64,000 bases of DNA from Circinella umbellata (lineage: Eukaryota; Mucoromycota; Mucoromycetes; Mucorales; Lichtheimiaceae). Every line of letters begins with the position of its first letter. The first letter of the stretch is position 1. The position numbers and the translations under genes are program-made. Below are positions 36,200-47,087 of the stretch, in pieces. The stretch spans positions 124,001-188,000 of the forward strand of contig JAIWNF010000009.1 in assembly GCA_025093555.1 (NCBI GenBank), in the 5' to 3' direction. The notes under the pieces are model-generated. The model was not told the DNA's origin. It saw nothing but the letters and a program-made list of their open reading frames with translations, and made no database searches.

Positions 36200-37160
36200 A
36201 ATGTATCCTAACTTCCATAACAACACTCTTAAACGGATTTCTGACTTGCGCGAACGCCATCAACAAGAGTTGATGAGAGAGATCTTGCAGCAATTTTAAC
36301 TGTGACGTCGGCGACATTCAGAATGTTATGCGCGATTAAGACGGAGCCGTAGGGATTCATCCCCTTGTTCAGCCAAGACAGTCCGTATCTTAATTGGTTT
36401 GCTCCGAAGTCGGTAAAGGTTACTTCGGCAAAAGTAAGTACTATAATGGATATATGAAAGAATGAGTTGACATTAATAGTTCAAACAAACCTATTGCCTC
36501 TAGGAAACAACGAGACTGACCAGTTTGCGACAGACGGATCTGAGGTATATAAGCACCTCAAAGTTGATCCAGAACAGCTAAGCCAGTGCACCAAAAAAGG
36601 TCGATAACTCGTCAGGTGTAAAAAGAAAGATTAATATACATTAGGTACGTGGCATGGGTAGTAATTAGAGTCGTTAATTTTTTTTTAGATTTGGCAATCA
36701 GTATTGCTATTGATCATCAAATGATCACGACCTTCAATGCTGAAGTGTTGCTCAAACAAAAAGGTGAGCTTACATAACTTTACTCTTTTTTCAAATTTTA
36801 AGTTGCTGTGCATCTTAAAATGATCATCGCTTTTATTTATTTAAACATAATGAAAACTACAACTTTCCGTAAAGCTTGTCGCATCCCAACACAATAACTA
36901 TGTGTAAAAAGCAGCTCGTTTCAAAATGTAGGAGCTGGTGATCTGGAAGAGCAGTTCCAACAATGGAACGGAATAATTTATGTCTGCAAGAATAAAGAAC
37001 AAGAGTAAGTCTGAAAGGCTTCCTTCTTTAATGATTATTGGTAGCTAACAGTCCATTATTTTAGCTGTGCATATGTACACTTCACAAGCGATGATCTGGC
37101 CTTTGTCCGTGATCACAGCTGTGATAATGCAACAATTAATGGTGAAAGTTTTAAATAAAA
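36200..37160 (+). pseudogene. unidentified multi-exon pseudogene
   Basis: The 3' exons splice cleanly with conserved phases: about 36506-36602 (NNETDQFATDGSEVYKHLKV), 36691-36762 (DLAISIAIDHQMITTFNAEV), 36933-37002 (GAGDLEEQFQQWNGIIYVCK) and 37065-37158 (CAYVHFTSDDLAFVRDHSCD). All junctions are GT-AG. The upstream exon (near 36305-36434) reads DIQNVMRD and SEVGKGYFGK in the matching frame but has two TAA stops. A start such as MYPNFHNNTLKRISDLRER (36200) lies upstream in another frame. It was therefore a real spliced gene that has recently lost its 5' part. No family is recognised. Confidence 0.45.
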
Positions 37161-37410
37161 AAATATACTTCATATTATTGATGAAAAAGATAAATTTTAT
37201 GATAATTAACTTTTATAAAAATATAGAAAACATAGAAATGAATTACAAGAGAAAGAAGTTTTAGAATTTGCTATTAGTACAAAATATAAAACAAAAAGAG
37301 AAGTACAGAATTATTAAAAGAATTCGATATCATCTTTAGAATATAAAGATAAGAAGTTCTTTTTTGTGCTGTACATTAATTTTAAGCTTCTAAAAAGTTT
37401 TATATTATAT

Positions 37411-38000
37411 TTAGGATGGCAACATTATAAATAAACATATTTTACTACTCCTGTTGATATCAAACCCAGAATCATCCACAAAAACACAATTTTCTAAATA
37501 GTCCATACCCTTATCACTCCACTTAATAGCCCAACCCTTGTGAGCTTGAATCTCGGTTGGACTATTTCCAGCAACTGGCTGAGTCGTTAGTTTTTTATAA
37601 AAGAAATGTTGCACTTATCTTTCAGGAAGTCGTGGACTATAATTTCTTCACAGTCAGATCGGATAATTTCTGGGAAAGGAAGTTCATTGCATCAAGCACT
37701 CGTGCTTGTGGCCAATCATCGTAAAACTTCACAAGGTGAACCTTGTGCCTACCATCCAATTGTAGTTTCACTCTATTGATCAAATTGATTTATTTGCTTT
37801 TCAAAAACATTCCAATCTTTATCCTTTTTGAGTTTCTTAACTCATTTTTGTGCTGTTCGCTCGTTTATGCTGCCTGCTAAGCGTCCACGTTTAGCTGCGT
37901 TGAATAGCTTAATTCTGTTATAGTACAACAAACTGAAGCTTTTGCTCGTTAGGTTATTTCCTTGCTCATCGACCATCCTGCCTTAGCCGTCTTCATAATA
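37411..38000 (-). pseudogene. mariner-type transposase relic
   Basis: On the minus strand, ENCVFVDDSGFDIN is the first-Asp motif of DDE transposases, preceded by a KWSDKGMDYL stretch. Upstream pieces (KRGRLAGSINERTAQK; NYNRIKLFN-like) can be read through several stops and frameshifts. The second Asp and the Glu are missing because the relic ends at about 37411. Confidence 0.5.
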
Positions 38001-38100
38001 AAAAAAAACTGAAAGCCCCCTTTTGAGTAACGGAACCCCCCCCCCAAAAAAAAAGCCGCCCTCTGAAACATTTTATTACCCGCCCTTTCGCATATTGGAG

Positions 38101-39735
38101 CGACTGTATTTATACACCTTTTATTGGCGCAAATTTGTTGAGCACATTTTATTTTATTGAATGATACAAAATTATGGCATGAAGTATGCCAAAGTTAAAG
38201 CGGAAGCTTGTATCAACAAACTTACCATTTTGAATCAGAATACCTACAAAAACCCTACAAATCACTGAAGAGAACACTGTTACGAGCTTTGCTTATTCCT
38301 CAAGTTAGCGTTTCCTTTTCTAAGAGTTTTTCTCTTTTCAATTTACTCTTGACAACAGACCAGAAGTGTTCAATCGGAGTCAACTCAGGTATACAAGGTG
38401 GAAGATAAACACAACCGTATTCGCGGTTAACTATATATATACCTTTCGATATCGACGTTTCTATGGAATAGAACATTGTCCATGACGATGTAAAAGCCCT
38501 TAAATTGTTCGTGCTTGTCTAACACATTAAGAGTACTAGCAATGAAGTTGGAATAATGGTCAGTAACGGTGCTTGTTGCTTTGACTGCAGTAAATCCGGA
38601 GGCTTTAGATGGTGCCCTTTGTAATTTTCGCTCCTTTGAAGTAGATTGATAGGACCGTCTTACTTTCACACTGGTAATTCCATAAGGAGATATAGCACCC
38701 AAAATGTTTGTCGTTTGTGCCTTAGTTATAGGTATCTCCACGACGGCTTTCGCCTTTTTTTGACCAGACCATAGTTTTCTTAAGGTTGATATGAAATACC
38801 GCTTCATTAATAAAAACGCAATTACTCTGGCAGTCTAAATCTGTTTTTGACCAATTGATAACCCACTCATATTAGATATCTCTACTGAATCTTCTCAGGA
38901 GAGTTTCTCTCTGTGGAGTAAAAATAAGTTTTTTTGAAGGACAATACGCATTCATCTACCATAAAATCCCGAATAGTCTGTTTACTAAACTTTAGGCCTT
39001 CAAAGTTATTAGTCAGATTACCCATAGCGTGATCTATCATTCTAGAGGAGTCATCGCTGAATGTTTCCTCAAGATATCTTTTATGATCGGTGATCAGTAG
39101 TTTTTTCCTGCCTCGATTCTCTGTCAAATTATCATCGACATCGACTTTTCCTTCTAATCAATTAATGAGGTTCTTTTGGTCTTCCTGAAGCCACTTGTAG
39201 CCGGTTCTGCGAGGGATGTTCATCAAGCTTAATGTAATACCAGAAGTCAAGCCTTTCTCGTAAATGTAGAAAGAGAACATCTCCTTGATACCATTTCCGC
39301 AGTGTATATTGTTGATATCTTGTTTACTTGCATCTCTAGAGTTTGTGGTCTTCTTAGCAGTTTTAAGTTCAATTTTTTTTCAGCTGGCTTCAGGTCCATA
39401 TATAAATCATAATGGGTAATACGTATCGTCTAGATGATATGCTTCTTCATCTACTTCCATTTGTGCAGACTCTAAACAATCCTCATCCATGGCGTTTCTT
39501 TTCCATCTTCGAAATAAACTTTAAATGACATATTTAAGTAATGTATAAAATAATATTCTTTATATGAAAAAAGAGAAATGTACCGAAGAAATTACAAATA
39601 TGTGTTCTCATTGATTTCTTTCTATGCCAACTCATTTTGTATTAGTGTGCCGAAAAAGAAGAAAAACGTGTGCCATTTTTTTTTCGGAGTGTGCACCAAC
39701 TATTTCCATAAAAGGTGTATCTATTCAGTCGATCG
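38101..39735 (-). mobile_element. decayed mariner-like element with recognisable TIRs
   Basis: 38101-38145 (CGACTGTATTTATACACCTT then TTATTGGCGCAAATT) and the reverse strand of 39690-39735 (CGACTGAATAGATACACCTT then TTATGG) are inverted copies, diverged by a few indels. They bracket a transposase pseudogene on the minus strand, giving a normal mariner size of about 1.6 kb. Confidence 0.6.
38208..39492 (-). pseudogene. mariner-type transposase, decayed
   Basis: Fragments in order on the minus strand: MDEDCLESAQMEVDEEAY (39492), SLMNIPRRTGYKWLQEDQ, a long open piece 39127-38882 (TENRGRKKLLITDHKRYLEE), then CVFINEAVFHINL (about 38840), an open piece 38807-38427 containing FYIVMDNVLFHRN, and LTPIEHFWSVVKSK (about 38380). 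The first catalytic Asp is replaced by Asn (INE instead of VDE/IDE). Stops separate the pieces. It belongs to a different lineage from the 16-17.8 kb transposase, judging by sequence. Confidence 0.7.
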
Positions 39736-39739
39736 TAGC

Positions 39740-40002
39740 ACGCATTTGGTTCTTCTGTTACATGTAAATAAAAGCGGCGGTAAATTTAAATTTTTATTTT
39801 ATTTAAAATATTGGCTGGGCTAGAAGCTCAATTTGTACCTGTTTTTATTCCCTTTTTCCTTTTTGTCCTGCATACCATCGTCTTTTAGTTTTCCTCTCTT
39901 TCTCTCTTTCTCTCTTTCTTCTTCTTTTTCTCTATTTCTTTTTCCCATTGATAACCTTCCGTTTTTTAATAGAGATATTTTGATATAATAAAATTGACGC
40001 TT
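39740..40002 (+). promoter_or_regulatory. pyrimidine-rich promoter region
   Basis: A CT-rich strand (TTTCTCTCTTTCTCTCTTTC at about 39895-39920) precedes the start codon at 40003. Such tracts are usual in fungal core promoters. No TATA box was singled out. Confidence 0.4.
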
Positions 40003-43000
40003 ATGGACGTTCAGGACGACATTCGATTTTTGACGAAAACTTTAGAGAAGTAAATATTACATATTCATAACGGCTTAATACTATTTTCGGTTATCCTCGA
40101 TTTTATGTATATGCAATAAATTATGCAACATATTCTTATGCAATTATAATAGATTCAAAAAAAACCAACGACGAAAATCGCAAATTGTTGAACAAACACT
40201 ATTAGTATGGTTACGAAATAATTCATCGAATGATACCAATGTACGACCTACACCAAAAACAAGCCATAGCGAGAGTGTCCGAAGTACAACTGATAAACAT
40301 ACTGCCAAGAAAAAGAGTGATGATCCTGTTTATAAAAAAAAGAAAACCCTTAAGGGGATCTTGAGTCTGCGAAATAACTCCAAAAAGTCCGTGTCACAGC
40401 AGCAACCATCAGGAGATAGTAAAAAGGTTAATCCATCATCAAATCCATCATCTTCAATGATCTTGATATTACTTCAATGGTATGATTTTCTTTCATCTAT
40501 ATATGCTATATATGATACAATGACAAATAGAAAGAGAAAAGAAAAACTATCATTAACAACATGAATGATTAATGACAAATCTTTTATATATAATTATGTT
40601 ACCTCCTGTAATAACCTTATTTACACAACGCCAGGTGGAGAGCATTAATTGAAACTGTTCAATTTCTTCAACATACAGAAAGAACACGTTATTTTGATTC
40701 CCTTATAGAAATTGTTTCTCGGTAGGTCAACTAGCACTATACTTAATATACTCCCAAACGCCATATATGAATCAAGAAATAGGTCACACGCAACAAAATT
40801 TTGACAAACAAACAGTAATAAATAAGCTATTTCTGTTTTAACTAACTCAAAATCTATTTTTTCTTCATTTCTATAAAAAAAATTACAACATTGATAGAGA
40901 GGAGTTTCTTTACTATGGTAAGTAACAAGGGTGAATATGTTTATTAGTATTAGAATTTTAAACCAATTGATAAGCTGGAAACTGACCATGCGATCCGTTA
41001 TTCTATCTTCGCTTCAACCCTTTTTTCAATCCCCTTTTCCCTTTTTACCATTATTTTCACCCCAAACAGATCATGCACCCACAGCAGAAATATTAGGGAG
41101 AAACTGTTCTAATGATGTCAAATCTAAATGGCCATACCTATCGGAATACCATGAATTGTTAAACTCGACATTAAATTACGCTATCGTCACTGCAGATACC
41201 TCAGCAGTTCATCCTGGAACTGTTATTTTTTGTGCTCATACTCTCGGTAAAAAACAAAAAACCAAAAAAAAAAAAAAAAAAATTATGCATTTCTCTTTAT
41301 CTCTTATCAAACATTATAAACATAATGATACTAAATGCATCTATAAATATTTAATATTAGCATTGTGTTTCTTTAAAGTACCAGGGCTTGCATCTGCTTT
41401 GCTACAAACATTACCTGTAGAAGAAGATACCGTTTTAAGTATACGCAAAGAACTAATCGGTGATGACGACGTTTCAGCCCAAGAATATTCTTCGTAGTAC
41501 GTATGATATGATTGAAGGGGTTTTGTTTTCTATATTAAGCTATGCTTTTTATTTTTAATTGTGAAACGGCTCTGGTGGTGGCGTATTTTTGGGTCTGGTT
41601 ACACCACTAAAATATACTCATTATTTATAATATAGTCAAACTCGATTATGCAAAGCCATGCCAGTTCACCTGACAAACTGCAATGAAGATCGACAATTAC
41701 AAGTTCCGCTAAAATCTACTGGTCATTGGATCTCCAGGTACTTTTTTCCCTTCCCTTATTTTATATCATAATTCCAAAGATATGTTAATAATCTATATAA
41801 CTATACATGTAGATGGAAGACAAGCGATCGATCCTTATTTATTATGTTTTATCAAAAATACCATATAAATCTAAATGCATACATCAATGCAGCCCAAGGA
41901 GGAAATGATAAGCGAGAACCATTACCTATCGAAACAAGAAATATTTTTTTAGTTTTATCACCTGGATATGTACATTTTGCAAGTTATTTGACGGAAAAAG
42001 TCAGTTCCCTTTTAAGGACATCTGTAATGGATGAAATGTCGCGGTGTAACGAATACACTGCAGCTACTGTAAGCGCAAGTACCGCAGCAACACAACATCA
42101 ACAAACACTTTCATCTTTGTTACATGAGAGACCTTCCTCAGTAGCTGCTGCCAAGACCACTGCTGCTGAGCTTCCTAACAGACCGGGTTCTCCAGCAGTT
42201 CTTCCGATGGTAACACGGACACCTCCTATTACTAGACCTTCATCTCCGACAACAACAACAATTGGATTGGAACCAGCACCTTCCACATCCCGTTCCAATT
42301 CATCTGTTAGCACTGGGACACCAGAAATCAATGTAATTTCGGCTAATACCAATAATATCAATAATGTGGACCAGAAACAAACTCATACTGGAAAACCAAA
42401 AGGACTTGATTCTGCAACTCGTCGATATGCTTACTGCTTAACATCGTGCGCTATTGATCCTGCTGGTAGCTCTAGTGATAATAGCGGTCGTAACCACCAC
42501 CATCATAAAAACACATTTGATATAACTGCTTACCAAGATATGATCAATGTTTGGCTTAGAGCAATTACCAAGACAATTAGTTGGACATCACCAGAGAGTG
42601 CTTTTTGTGAGTTTCTTTTTAAGTCTGTTTTAAGTGGTATTATAAAATACATTGTTTTATCCAAGTACTCATTCACATTTCTTTTTTTTTATAAATTCTT
42701 CCAATATAGGTCTTATCGACTTCTTTGAAAATGTGATTATTGAACTTCAAAAGTATGGCTCATTTTTTATATCATCTAAGTTTTTTTTTTGCTTTTTGAA
42801 ACCTTTATATTAACAGACAAACTGCTATTATAGAAACCATTATAATGGGATCTTTCCTCTTGTCGACATACCGTTTATATTACATGTAGTTCATCTTTTA
42901 TTAGTTAAAACTGATAACACTATTGTTCACATGCGTACACTGGCATTTGTATTTACAAATTTTGGTTTTTTGACACAACGTCCCGAATTACTTGATATGT

Positions 43001-44548
43001 TGTGCAACAAGATTTTATTACATCCATATCTTTTTGAGAGGTTTATCATACATTGGAATAGTGGTGTACGAATATTTTACTTGCAATGCCTATTCTGGCG
43101 GATTCGCCCGCTCTGGTCTTTTTCTACTGTTCAATGGGGTTTCAAAGATAATTTGAAAAGTGCTTGTGACGGCTTCAAATGTTGGAATGCTTGGAATGAA
43201 GAGCAGCATGACGATAATGGTAAGCTCAAATGTTTATACGCAAACAATAAAATATATGGCATTTATTTTTTTACTGATTATTGTTCTTTCTTAATTTTTT
43301 TTACCCTACATACATATTTATTTATCATATTTTAGACCCGTTCATATCAGGTCATAACCAAACACAAATGAAGGGCGATATATCTATATCAGAGCATCGG
43401 AAATATGCACTGTATGTGTTTGTGTTTTTGTTTTTGTTTTATTTGGCTTTTTTTTATTTCCTTATATATTTAAAATTTATAATAACTATTGTGTTACTAT
43501 GCGATTTATTTTTAGTGAGGTCCACCTTACACTTGAAACGTTACTTGCATCTTTCCTCCAACAATACACACGTCTTGACTCTTTATTAAAAGATTTAACC
43601 AATCGTCGAGACCGTCATAACGCGATAAATAAACTACAATCCAACAATGTTGAACCAGAACCATTTCTTCCGACATTTAGATCACATCTCACAAGAGCTG
43701 TATCACCACGTCCTTCTTCACCATCACGATTATCACACTCTTCTACTGCTACTCTTCAGGTGCAGGAAAATTCACCAGTTTCTCTTCGACCGGGACCTCC
43801 ACCCCCTCCCCCGCCGCATGATCCTTATCTGGCACCACCTTCAGAACACTTACTTGGACGACGTACTCGTGGCTTTAGCAACAATTTGAGAAGATTATCC
43901 CGCACATTTCTTAGAGACATAGATGATGAAGAGGATAGAAGCAGTGAATCGGGTAGTTCCACACCTCCACGTCGATACAGTACATCAGCTGTACTTTCTA
44001 CACCCAATTTGTCTTCATTGAATATTGATAAGCATAATAGCAAAAACAAAAAGCCAGCTCAATACTATGCAGTTCCTTCTACGTATACAAAACTCGCGTG
44101 TCGTCAGACTAAAAACCCATCTTCTAGTACAGACGAAAATGCCACCGGCAACAATGACGATTCATTTGACCAAGGAAGTAACCACAGTAGCAGTAGCAGT
44201 ACATGCGAGGATTCCGCATATGCAAGCGGTAGAACAACACCGACTGGATTACCTTCTATTCTTCATAATACAAAAAAATCTACATGGTCTTATGTTCCGC
44301 CAGATGTATCCACCGCCAATAATTGGCGGTATGCTCCAACTGCACATATTTATGCATCTAAAGCAATTGATGAAATGGAATTGATTATGAATAGTAGCAT
44401 TACTGGATCATCTGGTGGATCATCATCATCATCATCATCGCGTAGAACGTCAACTGTTTCCTCCTCCATCCTCAAAAAGACGACCATTCAAACAGCAAGT
44501 GTTCCTGAGATTTCAGTCGATTGGCCAAGAGCTTGGTGCTCTTCTTAA
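40003..44548 (+). CDS. DUF1765-like fungal protein
   Basis: Large fungal protein, probably of the DUF1765 family; the molecular role of the family is not established. Twelve exons: 40003-40049, 40153-40479, 40635-40721, 40898-40917, 41070-41246, 41379-41496, 41636-41737, 41813-42606, 42710-42752, 42834-43219, 43336-43411, 43516-44548; 1069 aa. Exon 4 is a 20-nt microexon (REEFLYY across its junctions). The conserved core spans exons 9-10: LIDFFENVIIELQKNHYNG, LAFVFTNFGFLTQRPELLD, FERFIIHWNSGVRIFYLQCL. Before it is a Ser/Thr/Pro-rich insertion with Ala runs (residues about 370-500). The C-terminal third is Ser-rich, with a Pro run near 43796-43815. Some exon ends (exon 6 donor) have near-equal alternatives. 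Confidence 0.75.
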
Positions 44549-45212
44549 TTATAATCTTTCTTTTAATCTGTTATAGCTGCCATTTTTTTTTGCTCTATAA
44601 TAATTTTGTATAGTCCAGTTTTATTAATAACTTGTTTTTTTATATCTACCCATTATCATCGTACGTATGATGAAAAATTTAAATTAATTCTTTGTTCAGC
44701 ATTTCATGTACATTATACTTTTATCTTTTATTCTTTATAAAAAAAAGTATGCTTTATACCAGCACCCCTTTCGCTTTTTTCCAGTCATCCGACAGGCTTT
44801 ATTCCAATACCCTCAACCCTAATAAAACAAAATATAATTATATTTGTCGACGTATAAGATATCAGTTTTTTATTCTAAATGAGTATCGAAAAGTATACAC
44901 GTTCTTTTTTTTTTCTATCAATATTGTGTAACCTATAAATTTGAACATAGGTATTGCTAATGATAGATTGGTCCATTCTACTATTTTTTTTATGTACGTA
45001 CGTAGAGAATTTGGTCAAGATATGATATTGATCATCATTGATTTTCCAAAGTTTGTCAGTAACATACATTTAGTGTAGAGCTGATTTATTCCCATATTAT
45101 AATAAAAAACTATATCTTGAGCTTTAATCGATGTTTATTGCCGACTACTACTTGGCTGTAAATAATACAAATAATACACTGGAATTTAAAGTATTATAAT
45201 AAGATAAAATAT
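44549..45212. other. intergenic between convergent genes
   Basis: Contains the 3' flanks of the DUF1765-like gene (+) and the ligase fragment (-). No other feature is seen. Confidence 0.4.
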
Positions 45213-46219
45213 CTACAACTTGGAAGCTTGCTTTTGTTGCTTATTATATAGCACTTTGGCTTCTCTACGTAAGAGTTTTCCAGCTGCATTTCTTGGAATT
45301 TTATCAATTACAAGTACACCACCACGAAGTTGTTTATGATTTGCTACCCGTTCATTCACCCAAGCCAGGATTTTGGATGACATACTTCTAACTACTTCGT
45401 TATCATTTTTGTCAGCACCAGAAGGTAATACTACTAATGCCAATGGAACTTCTGTATTTCGCTTATTATCATTGATACCAACGACAGCTGCATCAGCGAC
45501 ATAAGGACAGTCGTGAAGAACGGATTCCAAATCAGCAGGCGCAACCTCATGAAAAAAAAAAGCAGGAGTAATAATAAGTAAAAGAAGATTGAAAGAATTA
45601 TTGACAATTAATCACTTGCACATCAATCCAACCAACCTGGAATCCTTTATATTTGATTAGTTCTTTAATACGATCCACAAGGAATATATTACCATCTTTA
45701 TCTGCCTTGACGATGTCACCGCTATGGAGATATCCATCTCTGTCAATTGTTTCAGCCGTTGCTTCGGGATTACCTTTATATCCAATCATGATATTAGGTC
45801 CCTTGAGATAAAGTTCACCAGCTTGACCAATCGCGACCTCTTTGAACATCATATAACAGCATTTTATTAATATACCCTACAATAGTCCATTTTACTTTTT
45901 TGGCCAGCATAATAAGTCATATACCTTTTCCGTCAATGGGGTTCACAATCTTATATTTCATAAATGGTACGACACGGCCAATGGTATCCGGTCTAGCCCA
46001 TTCAGGGAGCTGATGCGTAATTACAGGGGATGCCTCAGACATTCCTACCAATTTATTATGTTTTCATATCAATAATACTACAAACGAAAAAGCTTGATAC
46101 CCTAACTATAATATAAACAACTGTCTTTTACCATAAGTATTATGCAAAACTGCATTGAACTTTTTCTCAAAACGGGTCACGAAACTGGCAGCAATTGGCG
46201 CAGCTCCGACACTCAAATT
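45213..46219 (-). pseudogene. C-terminal half of a peroxisomal acyl-CoA ligase (4CL-like)
   Basis: Exons on the minus strand: 46219-46132, 46044-45925, 45839-45637, 45545-45213. It carries AMP-forming ligase motifs from the middle on: VGAAPIAASFVTRFEKKF, TYGMSEASP, GELYLKGPNIMIGYKG, YLHSGDIVK, DRIKELIKYKGFQ and the C-terminal lysine motif NAAGKLLRRE. It ends SKL, a type 1 peroxisomal signal. Exon boundaries match the last four exons of the complete gene at 60.8-63.3 kb. At 46219 the homology stops inside what is exon 7 in that gene, and unrelated DNA follows. The missing N-terminal half lies at 58.43-59.88 kb on the same strand. Confidence 0.85.
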
Positions 46220-47087
46220 ACACCCCCCAGCCGTTTCCCAAAAAACGCGAGCACGTGATCTAACAAAATCAAAAAAAAAATCTCCCGTCTTTTGTTATGC
46301 ATTGAGAAATGAGATCAATTTTAGTGCCAACTTTTCTTTCAGTAACAGATTTAATATGAATTCAAATAAAAAGTATTGGAACGATTGAAAAATTAAAAAG
46401 TTGATGAAGAATGAGAAAACGAACATGGTGTTATATGTATCATCGAGTGAATGGGGAATATGTCTTTTAGATGTAATAACATAATCTATAGTATAGTGCG
46501 TCACATTATATGTATTCTGTTCATCCGAGTATCTGTTTATATGCAAAAAAGGGCGGTGCTACACCTATAATAATTATTGTAATTCTGTTTAAATACTTTG
46601 CGCTGGAAAGATGTGATCGACTTCCCTTGTTCAATACTACGTACTTTTAGATCAACGAGTCACCTTGTAAAGAGACCTTAAATATTAATGTGTTGGAAAT
46701 ATCTGTTGGAAAAAAGGAAGAACATCATAATTTTTAAATGATGATTATGTGTTGGATGAGTTTGGAAATATACCTTTATTTTGAGAAGGGTTAATTTTCC
46801 TTCTTGTTGTTAATGATTTTTCAATAGTATTACATACGTACGTAGCAATTATATTAGTGTTTCCTTTTAGCTAATGATGTTCACAATATTGATAGTATTC
46901 TTTTTGTTATGATGAAAAAAAAATTGTGGAATTCGGAAAACAATGAAAATGACAGGCACTTGAATGTTTTTTGGTGTGTAGGTATAAATGAGTTAATGGT
47001 AGAAGAAATAGAGCTGCTTAGGAAAAAGAGATAAAAGGAAAATATATATTTTCGTAAAAAAAAATCAATAGATAGAGAATATGAATA
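46220..47087 (-). other. region between ligase break and Fanzor stop; possible guide-RNA (omega RNA) region
   Basis: No protein gene is seen. The end at the ligase break is locally GC-rich (CACCCCCCAGCCGTTTCCC then AAAAAACGCGAGCACGTGAT). In TnpB/Fanzor systems the guide RNA is transcribed from the end of the nuclease gene into the adjacent element end, so this is where one would look. No fold or boundary can be assigned from inspection. Confidence 0.3.
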
